From JBAXGW01 sp037139195 (GTDB lineage: Bacteria; Bacteroidota; Bacteroidia; Bacteroidales; JAHJDW01), in the NCBI GenBank assembly GCA_037139195.1, contig JBAXGW010000002.1, positions 74,651-138,650 on the forward strand: 64,000 nt of DNA. The letters run 5' to 3'. The notes under the pieces are model-generated. The model was not told where the DNA came from. It saw only the letters and a program-made list of their open reading frames with translations, and did no database searches. The position numbers and the translations under genes are program-made. Within the stretch, counting starts at the first letter, position 1. The number at the start of each line of letters is the position of its first letter. This document shows positions 34,801 to 43,722 of this stretch, piece by piece.

Positions 34801-36163
34801 TAATTTCACAAATAATGCTGCCATGACTGCGGATGTAACTTCTACCGTTGAATTTAATGGTAGCGCAGCACAAACCGTAAAATCAAATGCTGCGGAATTT
34901 GGAAATGTTATTATCAATAATAGTATTAGTCCTGCTGCAATAGATGGTATTTTGCTTTCTGATAAAATGACACTAAGCTCGAGCTCGGCATTAACACTTA
35001 CCGATGGAATTATTATTCCTAATGGCAATTTGTTAGAATTAAAAAATACCGCAGCTACAGCAATCGCTGCTGGTATAGGAAACACAGATTATACCGCAAG
35101 TTGGGTTTATGGAACATCTACCACTAGTTGCTTGCGTAGGTACCTTGCCGATAATACCGACACTTACATTTTCCCTGTTGGAATTGCTACTCGTGCTAAT
35201 AAAGCCGAATTAATAAATAATAGTTTAACTAACGGAGGAAGTTTTTATATTGATTCTTGGTTTAATCCATCACCAACTTCACCAAACCTAAATTTCCCAA
35301 GTAATTTAGCAGAAATGCTTACTTCGTATGCTAGTGCTCATGCTTCGGGTGTTTGGGTGCTCGACCACAGCGGAACCATTGATGGAACTTACGATTTGAA
35401 GTTATATTTCAATGGTGGATTTGCTGGATTGGCAGATAGTAAATTTAATATTTTAAGCCGAACAACTGGCTCGATAACTGGAGCCGACTGGACTTTAAAA
35501 GGTACCGCCTCTCCAACAACAGTTGCCTCGGGTTATGCATATAGAAAAGGCATGAATACATTTTCTGAAAAAGGTATTGGAATTACAAGCGAAATTTTAC
35601 CAGTTGAATTATTGTCATTTAGAGCAATTTGTTTAAGCAACAATATAGAAATTACTTGGGTTACCGTTTCTGAATTAAATTCTGATTTCTTTTCCATTGA
35701 AAGAAGCTACGATTTGTTAAATTGGGAACTTGTTGCATTAAAACAATCAGCAGGAAATTCAAATTCGCAAATTACATACAACTTCTCGGATAATAATGCG
35801 AATATGAATAGTTCTTCTATTTATTACCGTTTGAAACAAACCGATTTTAATGGAAGCTTTGAATATTTCGACCCAGTAACTGTTCAATGTGTAGATGAAT
35901 TATCCTTCGAAATTATTTCAGTAAATAAATATGAGAGCGATTTAGAAATAGAATTTATCAAAACATCAGATGATGATGTTAGAATTTCCTTGTATAACAT
36001 TGCTGGACAGAAAGTTTGCAACCAAACAATAAGCTCTGAAAAAGGTTTAAACAAAGCCAAAATAAAAGGAATTGACTTAAAAACTGGTCTGTATATGCTA
36101 CTATTAGAAAATGAAAATATTTGTTTAACAAGAAAAATTTATATAGGCAATTTGAAGCATTAA
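31865..36163 (+). CDS. Large T9SS-secreted surface protein with duplicated beta-sandwich module
   Basis: A 1432-residue exported protein. Signal peptide 1-22. A Bacteroidota surface module occurs twice: about 27-195 (VIYLQSELGASKILTNLALD, then YNGSDNLLVEIVWG) and about 605-745 (YLFLASELLSFGLSANSEIL, then WDGTSNLVVEYCFDN). Between and after them are Thr/Ser/Asn/Gly-rich stretches with repeated patterns such as NNGTFN and STVEFNGS, probably beta-helix or beta-solenoid. The C-terminus (about 1260-1432) has a fibronectin-like domain starting LPVELLSFRAICLSNNIEITW and a T9SS type A sorting domain (ISLYNIAGQKVC, TGLYMLLLE). Function unknown; adhesion or matrix is plausible. Confidence 0.85.
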   Translation: MKIKNYLFVLALCLININKILATDLTIGSGTTVANFPFNNLNLNYKTQVIYLQSELGASKILTNLALDISRVSSAANTGNRDFKNFTIKLLHTSSSSFGAAFISTAAATTVFTSSSYAMPTSTGYLSFDITDFYYNGSDNLLVEIVWGANTAVATPNNYQVNCTATASATVAYGNTGTPPVYAGNSTSRPNIKFTYTNETTWTGTTNTDWNTATNWGNGIVPTSSISVTIPNVTNQPTISASTTANCLDLTINTGATLTVSISAGFFNIYGNILNNGTIDHAGPSLIYLFGTSKTIGGSGANIYLAFSIRTGASYTLSSDYDVLYQLAFQSGTSTMNLSSYRLSVYSFQLGAGVINLNTGTLEIGKELTTGAGTFNCNTGTVYYNSGDDRWVNDGEPAENQTIRSLTYYDLKIRTNNGYTATIGSGSDFTVNNNLTIINPGDMGGVATTAYNISLNGNLSVGAVGNYGVVFNLGHRIARTTGSGTGIFTMKNDGDDYYGDSMDGNTINVTYSSATQCALALGASGANTSLTFYGKVNYNSASSQLVMGPNYKNIEFLGTGTKTLSCDLDIEKDLTLTQGTLDVGTGSTSYSSTASTSCGNSTEVAATPFNPRPSDNKVQYLFLASELLSFGLSANSEILKTSYYVCGYDGISYTYNNFTAKLGHTSVTNLNTVMASPSMTTVLTPSILTVSGNGNVDINFTSPFVWDGTSNLVVEYCFDNCDDASCSDFSRGLQEVYVDPSTSPNYFSAEDFSNTGTDMCSSTTVTNKCYQRPKTSFSATAQRTIHLAGNWINHASNTIDFTYRQSTVYFDGSSTQLINQNGRNIDFYNVIVDGSDVRFYNAGANSASQNVAVNNDLTINSSKVLKFYKPASSSSNGNITVASNFVNNGTFNQTNDANYFTMSGSTKTISGSGIYTDAKLQVSGVVAFDGTISSGSFSQTLIDATKTLIVNSSKTFINGILTNNGTFALSSSSIWKNSGNFTNNAAMTADVTSTVEFNGSAAQTVKSNAAEFGNVIINNSISPAAIDGILLSDKMTLSSSSALTLTDGIIIPNGNLLELKNTAATAIAAGIGNTDYTASWVYGTSTTSCLRRYLADNTDTYIFPVGIATRANKAELINNSLTNGGSFYIDSWFNPSPTSPNLNFPSNLAEMLTSYASAHASGVWVLDHSGTIDGTYDLKLYFNGGFAGLADSKFNILSRTTGSITGADWTLKGTASPTTVASGYAYRKGMNTFSEKGIGITSEILPVELLSFRAICLSNNIEITWVTVSELNSDFFSIERSYDLLNWELVALKQSAGNSNSQITYNFSDNNANMNSSSIYYRLKQTDFNGSFEYFDPVTVQCVDELSFEIISVNKYESDLEIEFIKTSDDDVRISLYNIAGQKVCNQTISSEKGLNKAKIKGIDLKTGLYMLLLENENICLTRKIYIGNLKH

Positions 36164-36182
36164 AAGTTCTAAACCTCAATAT

Positions 36183-36204
36183 GTAAAATTTTAACTAATT
36201 TTAC
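36183..36204. repeat. Inverted repeat, 8-bp arms
   Basis: GTAAAATT, 6-nt loop, AATTTTAC, 20 nt after the large surface-protein stop. Weak AT-rich hairpin; may act as 3' end of that transcript. Confidence 0.4.
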
Positions 36205-36243
36205 GGGCAGATAATTTATGTTATTTGCTAAACTCAACATGCT

Positions 36244-36265
36244 TTTTACAAAGCACTTTGTAAAA
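36244..36265. promoter_or_regulatory. Palindrome upstream of methyltransferase gene
   Basis: TTTTACAAAG and CTTTGTAAAA separated by two bases, a perfect palindrome 24 nt before the ATG at 36289. It is well placed to be an operator or a 5' leader hairpin for the methyltransferase/envelope gene cluster. The flanking GTAAAATT repeat shares its TTTTAC core. Confidence 0.45.
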
Positions 36266-36288
36266 CCAAAGAACCTATATTTAAGCAG

Positions 36289-37041
36289 ATGAAGAATAAT
36301 GACAGATATGTTTATAGTATGGATTGGGGTAATTGTGAGATGTCGTCAATTATTTTAAATAATTATAGAGAATACCAATATAATTTAATTAAAAACTATG
36401 TTGGAAATAATATTCTAGAGGTTGGAAGCGGCGATAGAAAGTTTACAGCACAAATTGCAAAAAACAAACCACAATTAACACGTATTCTATCCATTGAACC
36501 TTCCGCTGTATTGTTTGATTTGTATCAAAATAATAATAATTTCGCTGAAAACATTACATTTCAATGTATTGATTTGTTTAATCTTGATTTTAAAAATACA
36601 GGAAAATTTGACACTGCTTTCTTTATACATGTTTTAGAACATATTGAAGAAGATAAAAAAGCATTAGATATTGTTTGTGATTCTATTCAACCTGGTGGCT
36701 ATGTTTTAATTCAGGTTCCTGCCTTGCCTTTCTTATTTTCAAATCACGACCGTTCGGTGGGCCATTACAGAAGATATAATAAAAAAACATTAAAATCTAT
36801 TGTTGACCAAGAAAAGTATACCATTGAAAAGCTTTGGTATCAAGATCCCATAGGAATAATTGGGTCCTTATATTATTTTAAACATAAAAAAATAAAACTA
36901 AAATCGAAAGATGGAATTCGTTTGGTAAAAAAACAAGGGCAGATTTACGACAAATATATTATTCCATTTGAAAGATTTCTTGAAAAATATATAAAATTCC
37001 CATTTGGACTAAGTTTAACAATGGTATTAAAAAAGAATTAA
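36289..37041 (+). CDS. Class I SAM-dependent methyltransferase
   Basis: A 250-residue methyltransferase with the SAM-binding motif I ILEVGSGDRKFT (about 43-54) and the post-motif acidic SIEPS; FIHVLEHIEEDKKALD and PGGYVLIQVPALPFLFSNHD are typical of Methyltransf_11/23 enzymes acting on small or polyprenyl-linked sugars. The HDRSVGHYRRYNKKTL segment is common in methyltransferases of surface-polysaccharide clusters. Located 34 nt upstream of a YfhO-like membrane protein gene. Substrate unknown; envelope glycan modification is inferred from context. Confidence 0.88.
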   Translation: MKNNDRYVYSMDWGNCEMSSIILNNYREYQYNLIKNYVGNNILEVGSGDRKFTAQIAKNKPQLTRILSIEPSAVLFDLYQNNNNFAENITFQCIDLFNLDFKNTGKFDTAFFIHVLEHIEEDKKALDIVCDSIQPGGYVLIQVPALPFLFSNHDRSVGHYRRYNKKTLKSIVDQEKYTIEKLWYQDPIGIIGSLYYFKHKKIKLKSKDGIRLVKKQGQIYDKYIIPFERFLEKYIKFPFGLSLTMVLKKN

Positions 37042-37075
37042 TCATTAAAGTGCCAGAATCATTCAAAAAAATAAT

Positions 37076-39112
37076 ATGAACGTTCAAATAAAAAAACATA
37101 ATGTATTTCTAATATTAATCACAACTTTTGTTTTGTTGGGTTATCGCGAAATTGCCTTTATGAAATACACTGCTGTTTATGATATTATTGACGCATATTA
37201 CCCTTGGCGATATTTTATCGGCGAATGCCTACAAAATCACATTCTTCCTTTATGGGAACCATATCAGCACTTAGGAAGCCCAATTCATGCAAATCCTCAA
37301 AGTGGGGCTTGGTATCCAGTTGTATGGTTTTTCGGTTATTTATTTGGCTATAGTATGACTATAATGCATATTGAAATTGTGTTTCATTTGATATTTGCTG
37401 CTTTTGGATTTTATTTTTTGCTTGTTTATTTAAAGATTGAAAGAAAGTATTCAACAGTCTTTGCTTGCATATATATATATTCGGGTTTTTTTGTTGGCAA
37501 TGCTCAGCATATTTCGTGGATTATTAGTGCTACTTGGATTCCATTTATTCTCCTATTTTATCTTAAAGCACTTGAAAATAATAAGCATAAAGAAATATTA
37601 CTAACAGCATTTTTTATATTTCTACTAGCAACAGGTGGTTATCCGCCATTTGTTGTGGTTTTAGCATATATATTAATTGGCATTTCTATATACAAAGGGA
37701 TTTTATCTATTAAAAAAAAATCTGCTATTTTAAAGCTTATTAGTACTAATACTTTGATTCTATTATTCTCTTCGCTATTATCATCAGTTATAATAGTATC
37801 AATATTTCATTCCGCAACTTGGTTTAGTCGAGGCACCCCAATTGCTTTGTCTAAAGCAATTGCTATAGCTGACTCTTTTACTCCACAAAGTTGTTTGTCG
37901 CTGGTTTTTCCATTGGCAACAACTCAATATAAGGCTTTTTTTATGACCGACATTTCTATGTCAAACGCCTATTTCGGGATAATTTCGGTTTTAATAATCA
38001 TCTATGCTTGTTTTTTTTATTGTCAAAAAAAACAGGTTTTATATTTTTCATTAGCATTCTTGTTTCTGATACTTGCAATGGGCTTTTCAACTCCCATTTA
38101 TACTTTTCTATTTAAATATATGCCCGGATTTTCATATAACCGGGCAACCAGCTTATTTAGGTTTTTTGCCATTTCAGCTTTTCTTATTGGAGTTGCTAGT
38201 TCCTATAATCAATTTTTGGAAGAAAAAAAAATCAAAAAAATTACTATTTCATGGTTTATTCTCGTTTTTATTTCCTTTTGTATCATTACATTATCATATT
38301 ATAAATATCGCATATCAGTAAACACTGAGAATCAAAATAGCTTCTATTACTTAATCGTGAAGCAAGGATTATTTCAAATTGCAATGTTATGTTTTGTTTT
38401 AGCAATAATGTTTTTTGTTAAAAATTATAGAGTGCGTTTTTTAATTATAAGCTTTTTACTTTTATTTGATGCATACTACGCTGCCCGACTTAATTTCCCT
38501 TATACCGTTCATAGCAGTACAAGTGTTTTAAACTTTGAAAAACAAATTATAGATGCTCCAAAAGGATTTCCAATAAATAATGATACTATCTCAAAATTTG
38601 ATGAATATAAATTTCAAAGAGCAAATCTATATTGTAATTTAGCAATCTATCAAAAAAAACATTCAATTAATGGATATAATCCATTTGTACTTTTGAAATA
38701 TCAGAAAATGTTTAATAATGATAGTTTGAAATTATACACTGAACACCCTTTGCTGTTTTCGGAAGACTCCATGTCGAAGATTACTATTAATTCTTATACT
38801 CCCAATAAATTAATTGCTACCATTTATTCGAAGAAAGACAACTATGTAGTTCTCCTTCAAAATTACATGCCCGACTGGGAAGTAACGATTGATGGAATAC
38901 AAACAAAAGTAGAATTATATAAAGACACATTTATCACATTTCCAGTTTCAAAATCATCTCGAATAATTGAAATAGAATATCGCCCACAATCTGTTATTAT
39001 GGCTATGTGGGTAAGTATTATTTCTGTTTTAATGCTTTTGACGGCACTTTTATTTATCTGCTTAACATCTGAAAATTCTAAGTCTGAAACAAAAATAAGT
39101 AATGAAAACTAA
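37076..39112 (+). CDS. YfhO-family polytopic membrane protein
   Basis: A 678-residue inner-membrane protein with about a dozen helices (residues 10-470 and one near 650-668) and a soluble C-terminal portion (about 480-640). The N-terminal loop YDIIDAYYPWRYFIGECLQNHILPLWEP and GSPIHANPQSGAWYP is the signature of YfhO/GT-C-like proteins, which use polyprenyl-phosphate sugars; Bacillus YfhO acts in lipoteichoic acid glycosylation. The Asp in DIIDAYYPW corresponds to the GT-C catalytic region. The stop overlaps the next gene by 11 nt, indicating coupling. Confidence 0.85.
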   Translation: MNVQIKKHNVFLILITTFVLLGYREIAFMKYTAVYDIIDAYYPWRYFIGECLQNHILPLWEPYQHLGSPIHANPQSGAWYPVVWFFGYLFGYSMTIMHIEIVFHLIFAAFGFYFLLVYLKIERKYSTVFACIYIYSGFFVGNAQHISWIISATWIPFILLFYLKALENNKHKEILLTAFFIFLLATGGYPPFVVVLAYILIGISIYKGILSIKKKSAILKLISTNTLILLFSSLLSSVIIVSIFHSATWFSRGTPIALSKAIAIADSFTPQSCLSLVFPLATTQYKAFFMTDISMSNAYFGIISVLIIIYACFFYCQKKQVLYFSLAFLFLILAMGFSTPIYTFLFKYMPGFSYNRATSLFRFFAISAFLIGVASSYNQFLEEKKIKKITISWFILVFISFCIITLSYYKYRISVNTENQNSFYYLIVKQGLFQIAMLCFVLAIMFFVKNYRVRFLIISFLLLFDAYYAARLNFPYTVHSSTSVLNFEKQIIDAPKGFPINNDTISKFDEYKFQRANLYCNLAIYQKKHSINGYNPFVLLKYQKMFNNDSLKLYTEHPLLFSEDSMSKITINSYTPNKLIATIYSKKDNYVVLLQNYMPDWEVTIDGIQTKVELYKDTFITFPVSKSSRIIEIEYRPQSVIMAMWVSIISVLMLLTALLFICLTSENSKSETKISNEN

Positions 39113-40454
39113 AATTATACTGTTAATAGTTGGCTTTGTATATTTCTTAGCATGTTTTTGGTTAGAAAAGATTCCTTTTTTTTGGGATTATACAACATTA
39201 TCAGAAACCGCTCAGAAAATTAATTTGCAAGGATTTGGATTACAGAATTTATCCCTTGTTGATAGCAGGCAGATGCTATTATATGGATATTATCTTTCTG
39301 CTTGTTGGACAGTTTTTGGGAAAACACTTTTTGTTTCTCATCTTGTTGTTTTGCCTTTTATTTTGGGATTAACTTATGAGTTTATAAAACTTTCAGAATT
39401 TTTTAATTTAAACAAGCTATATATTTTTATTGGTTTACTGCTATTAGTTGCCGACCCAACAATTTCAACCCAGATTATTTTGATGGGGTTTGACATTACA
39501 TTAGTGTATTTATTTTTAGCTGCATTAAATTCTATTTTTCAAAACAATGTGAAAATGCTAATTTTCTATATGAGCATTTTAGCCCTTTTTAGTATGCGAG
39601 GCATTATGCTTTTGCCGGTATTGGTTCTTTTCAATCTATATTTCAATAAATATAATTTGAAATTATTAACGTTTTTTTCTATTCCATTATTTCTATCTTT
39701 AATTCATTTATATATAGCAAAATCTGGTATTGCTGAAGATTCATCGCGACAAATTGTTTCTTTAGAGCAGTTTTTTAGAAACTGTATTTATATTTTCTGG
39801 AAAATATGCGATTTTGGTCGAATATTTTTGCTAATAAGCATTGTCATTCTGTATAAATCAATCCCAAAATCATTAAAAGTACTTTTATTGCTACTATTTG
39901 TATTTTTTATTTTTACTATGGCCCCTTTTTCCAATCCAATTGGGCATCGATATTTTATGATATTAACCGTAATTATGATTATTGCATTGTTAATTTCAAT
40001 AGAGAAACTATATTTTAACAGGCAAGTAGCAATATTAGGAATAATCGTTTGTTTTTTGATTTCAGGTAATTTTTGGTTATACCATGTGAAATATGGCAAT
40101 GGTTGGGATGGTTCGCTAAAAGTATTAAGCTATTTCGAAACAAAAGATAAATTAGACCTTTGGCTAAAGGAAAAGAAGATAGAAAAGAAAAATATAATTT
40201 CTGGTTTCCCTTTGTTAGCAAATAATATGAAAACAAATTTGTCAGAGAATACCGATGAATTTGCCGATAGAAGAACTGATACGATAGAAAACTATAAATA
40301 TGTGGTATATTCAAATGTATGTAATGAGTTTACTCAACAAGAATTAAACTCAATAAAGCAAAATTGGAAATTGATAAAATCATTTCAAAACGGGCAAGTA
40401 GAAATTTCTGTTTATCAAAATCCAAATAATACTTTATTTCAAAATTCTTTATAG
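39102..40454 (+). CDS. Polytopic membrane protein, possible GT-C glycosyltransferase
   Basis: A 450-residue membrane protein with about ten helices. The first extracytoplasmic loop (about 22-60; WLEKIPFFWDYTTLSETAQKI) and LLLVADPTISTQIILMGFDITL resemble ArnT/PMT-like glycosyltransferases, including an Asp in WDY, but the match is weak. The soluble C-terminus (about 340-450) is not recognisable. It overlaps the YfhO-like gene by 11 nt and its stop overlaps that of the convergent kdsD-like gene by 6 nt. Together with the methyltransferase it probably modifies a surface glycan or lipid-linked sugar. Confidence 0.65.
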   Translation: MKTKIILLIVGFVYFLACFWLEKIPFFWDYTTLSETAQKINLQGFGLQNLSLVDSRQMLLYGYYLSACWTVFGKTLFVSHLVVLPFILGLTYEFIKLSEFFNLNKLYIFIGLLLLVADPTISTQIILMGFDITLVYLFLAALNSIFQNNVKMLIFYMSILALFSMRGIMLLPVLVLFNLYFNKYNLKLLTFFSIPLFLSLIHLYIAKSGIAEDSSRQIVSLEQFFRNCIYIFWKICDFGRIFLLISIVILYKSIPKSLKVLLLLLFVFFIFTMAPFSNPIGHRYFMILTVIMIIALLISIEKLYFNRQVAILGIIVCFLISGNFWLYHVKYGNGWDGSLKVLSYFETKDKLDLWLKEKKIEKKNIISGFPLLANNMKTNLSENTDEFADRRTDTIENYKYVVYSNVCNEFTQQELNSIKQNWKLIKSFQNGQVEISVYQNPNNTLFQNSL

Positions 40455-41417
40455 AATTCCCTCTTTCAAAATATCATGCAAATGAATAAATCCAATATAT
40501 TGTTCATTCTCACAAACCACCAAAGAAGTAATATTTTTAGATTCCATAATACGTAATGCTTCTGCAGCAAGCATATCGGGGGCAACTGTTTTAGGTGAAA
40601 CCGACATAATATCCGCAGCTACCGAAGAAGTCATGTCGATGTTTTTTTCAAGCATTCTTCTTAAATCACCGTCAGTAATAATACCAATTATTTTATTGTC
40701 ATTATCAACTACAGCAGTTGCTCCAAGGCGTTTAGAAGATATTTCAATAATAACGGTTCTAATAGAATCGGTAGCTTTTACTTTTGGTTTTTCATTATTT
40801 AAAACAATATCCGATACTTTTAAATATAATTTTTTCCCAAGAGCTCCGCCTGGATGATATTGAGCAAAATCTTTTTCAGTAAACCCCCTGCATTCTAGTA
40901 AAGCAACAGCAAGTGCATCACCCATAACAAGGTGGGCAGTAGTACTAGATGTAGGAGCTAAGTTATTTGAGCAAGCTTCTTTTTCAACAGTGGCATCTAA
41001 AATACAATCTGATTGTAATGCAAGATAAGAATCTATATTTCCACAAAGAGAAATCAGTTTATTTCCTCTCATTTTTAACAATGGAACAAGCACTTTTATC
41101 TCGGGAGTGTTCCCACTTTTTGATAAACACATCACAATATCGTCTTTTTGGATAATTCCTAAATCTCCATGAATTGCGTCGGCGGCATGCATATAAACCG
41201 ACGGAGTGCCAGTAGAATTAAGGGTTGCAACGATTTTTTGAGCTATAATTGCACTCTTACCTATACCGGTTACAATTAGCCTTCCAGGACTGTTTAAAAT
41301 AAAATTTACAGCTAACACAAAATCATCATTCACCGAATTAATCAATCTATTTATCGAATTCAATTCTATTTTTATAGCATTAATTGCAATCTCTTTTATT
41401 TCGTTTTTTGTTTTCAA
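40449..41417 (-). CDS. kdsD: KpsF/GutQ-family arabinose-5-phosphate isomerase
   Basis: A 322-residue enzyme making arabinose 5-phosphate from ribulose 5-phosphate, the first step toward Kdo of lipopolysaccharide. SIS domain (about 35-170): VTGIGKSAIIAQKIVATLNSTG, HAADAIHGDLG, SKSGNTPEI. Two CBS domains follow (about 205-260 and 270-322; IGIITDGDLRRMLEKN). Length and order fit KdsD. The start is 88 nt from the divergent recQ gene. Regulation through the CBS domains by nucleotide-sugars is known for the family. Confidence 0.93.
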   Translation of the reverse strand: MKTKNEIKEIAINAIKIELNSINRLINSVNDDFVLAVNFILNSPGRLIVTGIGKSAIIAQKIVATLNSTGTPSVYMHAADAIHGDLGIIQKDDIVMCLSKSGNTPEIKVLVPLLKMRGNKLISLCGNIDSYLALQSDCILDATVEKEACSNNLAPTSSTTAHLVMGDALAVALLECRGFTEKDFAQYHPGGALGKKLYLKVSDIVLNNEKPKVKATDSIRTVIIEISSKRLGATAVVDNDNKIIGIITDGDLRRMLEKNIDMTSSVAADIMSVSPKTVAPDMLAAEALRIMESKNITSLVVCENEQYIGFIHLHDILKEGIL

Positions 41418-41439
41418 GTGAAAATATTTATTAAATAAA

Positions 41440-41469
41440 TTTGTTTTTTTTCCAAATTTCGTAATTTTA
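41440..41469 (+). promoter_or_regulatory. recQ promoter
   Basis: TTTG at 41440-41443, 18-nt spacer and TAATTTTA at 41462-41469, matching the -33/-7 pattern except the last base, 37 nt before the recQ ATG. Confidence 0.45.
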
Positions 41470-41505
41470 CCCTACAAATAAAATTAATTTTTAAGAAAAA
41501 TTTAA

Positions 41506-43713
41506 ATGACAGAAACTAAAGATAAATCGCTGCATTTTCACCTTAAAAAGTTTTTTGGGTTCGATAACTTCAAAGGACAACAAGAAGTTGTTATTAGAAG
41601 TTTGATGAATGGAGACGATTGTTTTGTCATAATGCCTACTGGCGGTGGAAAATCAATGTGTTATCAGTTGCCTGCATTAATATTGCCAGGTACTGCAATC
41701 GTTATATCTCCTCTCATTGCATTGATGAAAAACCAAGTAGACTCTATAAGAAATCATGGAGCAGAAGCTGGAATTGCGCATTTTTTAAATTCATCACTTA
41801 CTAAACAAGAAATTATTCAGGTAAAAAATGATTTAACACTTGGAAAAACAAAACTTCTTTATGTTGCTCCAGAATCTTTAACAAAAGATGAAAACGTTCA
41901 GTTTTTAAAAGATATTAATATTTCCTTTTATGCAATAGATGAAGCCCATTGTATATCTGAATGGGGGCACGATTTCCGTCCTGAATACAGAAGGCTTAGA
42001 CCTATAATAGAAATTATAAGCAAAAAAGCTCCTATAATCGCTCTTACGGCCACTGCAACTCCAAAAGTTCAACACGATATTCAAAAGAACTTATCGATGC
42101 TTAATGCAAAGGTTTTTAAGTCTTCGTTTAATCGTGCAAATCTTTATTATGAAGTTCGTCCAAAAAATGATATAAATAGAGATATTATTAAGTATGTTAA
42201 AAATCATACAGGTAAATCAGGTATCATTTACTGTTTAAGCCGTAAAAAGGTTGAAGAAGTTGCTGAAACACTTGTAGTAAATGGAATTAAAGCTCTACCT
42301 TATCATGCTGGATTAGATGCTGATACTCGCAGAAGAAATCAAGACAGCTTCTTAATGGAAGATGTAGATGTTATTGTTGCTACTATAGCTTTTGGAATGG
42401 GAATCGACAAACCCGACGTTCGATTTGTTATACACCATGATATGCCTAAGAGTTTGGAAGGATACTATCAGGAAACTGGCAGAGCAGGTAGAGATGATGG
42501 AGAAGGTAATTGCGTTTCTTTCTTTAGTCTTGATGACATTGACAAACTTGAAAAATTTACCAAAGATAAACCAGTAGCCGAACAAGAAATTGCAAAACAA
42601 TTACTTCAAGAAGTTATTGCATATTCCGAATCAGCAGTTTGCAGACGGAAACAATTGCTTCATTATTTTGGTGAAATATACGAGAAAGAAAACTGTGGAA
42701 ATTGTGATAGTTGCCTGCAACCAAAACAAAAGTTTGAAGGACAAGAAGATGTTGAGCTTGTTTTAGAAACAATTGATACTTTAAAACAACAATTTAAAGC
42801 TAAATACATATTACAAATACTAACAGGCAAAATTAATTCCAATGTTAAAGGATATAAACATCATGAGTTGGAAATATTTGCCAAAGGAAACGATAGAGAC
42901 GAAAAGTTTTGGAATGGAGTGATTCGTCACGCTTCAATTGATCGACTACTATCAAAAGACATTGAAAATTACGGAATATTAAAAATTACAGAATTAGGAC
43001 GAAAATTCTTAAAAAAGCCTTGGTCAATAATGCTAACAAAAGATCACGATTTCGAAAAACCAGAAGAAGAAGAAGATGAATTCTTCTCGCAGAGTGGCAG
43101 CTCTAAAGCCACAGGAGCAGACAAAACACTTTTGTCGATGCTTAAAGATTTAAGAAAAGATATTGCAAAAAAGGAAAACCTTCCTCCATTTGTGATTTTC
43201 CAAGACCCTTCTTTGGAAGATATGGCTATACAATATCCTACCAAAGCCGACGAACTCAAAAACATTACAGGAGTTGGATCTGGAAAAGCACTGAAATATG
43301 GAAAACCTTTTGTAGAGCTTATATCTAAATATGTTGAGGAAAATGAAATTGAACGCCCAATGGATATGGTTGTAAAATCTGTCATTAATAAATCGGGACT
43401 TAAAGTTTTTATCATCCAAAGCATCGATAGAAAAGTATCCTTAGAGGATGTTGCTAGTTCGAAAGGAATAGAATTTGAAGAATTGCTAACTGAAATTGAA
43501 CGAATAGTTACTTCTGGAACAAAACTAGATATATCTTATTTTATTGATGACGTTATAGATAAAGACCATCAAGATATTATATATGATTATTTCCATGAAG
43601 AAGCAACTTCTGATTCTATTGAAGAAGCACTAAAAGAGCTTGGTGAAAATGACTTTTCGGAAATTGAAGTTCGTTTAATTCGTATTAAATTTTTATCTGA
43701 AGTTGGAAACTAA
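41506..43713 (+). CDS. recQ: ATP-dependent DNA helicase RecQ
   Basis: A 735-residue superfamily 2 helicase. Motif I MPTGGGKSMCYQLPA, motif II IDEAHCISEWGHDFRPEYRRL (DEAH box and RecQ aromatic loop), motif III LTATATPKV, motif VI QETGRAGRDD. The zinc subdomain has CRRKQLLHYFGE and CGNCDSCLQP, followed by winged-helix and an HRDC domain (about 535-610; LRKDIAKKENLPPFVIFQD). The C-terminal 110 residues form a helix-turn-helix-rich extension common in Bacteroidota RecQ. Acts in replication-fork repair and recombination. Upstream of an OmpH-like gene by 9 nt. Confidence 0.97.
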   Translation: MTETKDKSLHFHLKKFFGFDNFKGQQEVVIRSLMNGDDCFVIMPTGGGKSMCYQLPALILPGTAIVISPLIALMKNQVDSIRNHGAEAGIAHFLNSSLTKQEIIQVKNDLTLGKTKLLYVAPESLTKDENVQFLKDINISFYAIDEAHCISEWGHDFRPEYRRLRPIIEIISKKAPIIALTATATPKVQHDIQKNLSMLNAKVFKSSFNRANLYYEVRPKNDINRDIIKYVKNHTGKSGIIYCLSRKKVEEVAETLVVNGIKALPYHAGLDADTRRRNQDSFLMEDVDVIVATIAFGMGIDKPDVRFVIHHDMPKSLEGYYQETGRAGRDDGEGNCVSFFSLDDIDKLEKFTKDKPVAEQEIAKQLLQEVIAYSESAVCRRKQLLHYFGEIYEKENCGNCDSCLQPKQKFEGQEDVELVLETIDTLKQQFKAKYILQILTGKINSNVKGYKHHELEIFAKGNDRDEKFWNGVIRHASIDRLLSKDIENYGILKITELGRKFLKKPWSIMLTKDHDFEKPEEEEDEFFSQSGSSKATGADKTLLSMLKDLRKDIAKKENLPPFVIFQDPSLEDMAIQYPTKADELKNITGVGSGKALKYGKPFVELISKYVEENEIERPMDMVVKSVINKSGLKVFIIQSIDRKVSLEDVASSKGIEFEELLTEIERIVTSGTKLDISYFIDDVIDKDHQDIIYDYFHEEATSDSIEEALKELGENDFSEIEVRLIRIKFLSEVGN

Positions 43714-43722
43714 ATTTAAAAA

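Noticed and set aside
41436..41443. TAAATTTG as recQ -7 element
   Set aside because: No -33 at proper distance; the pair TTTG / TAATTTTA with an 18-nt spacer fits better.
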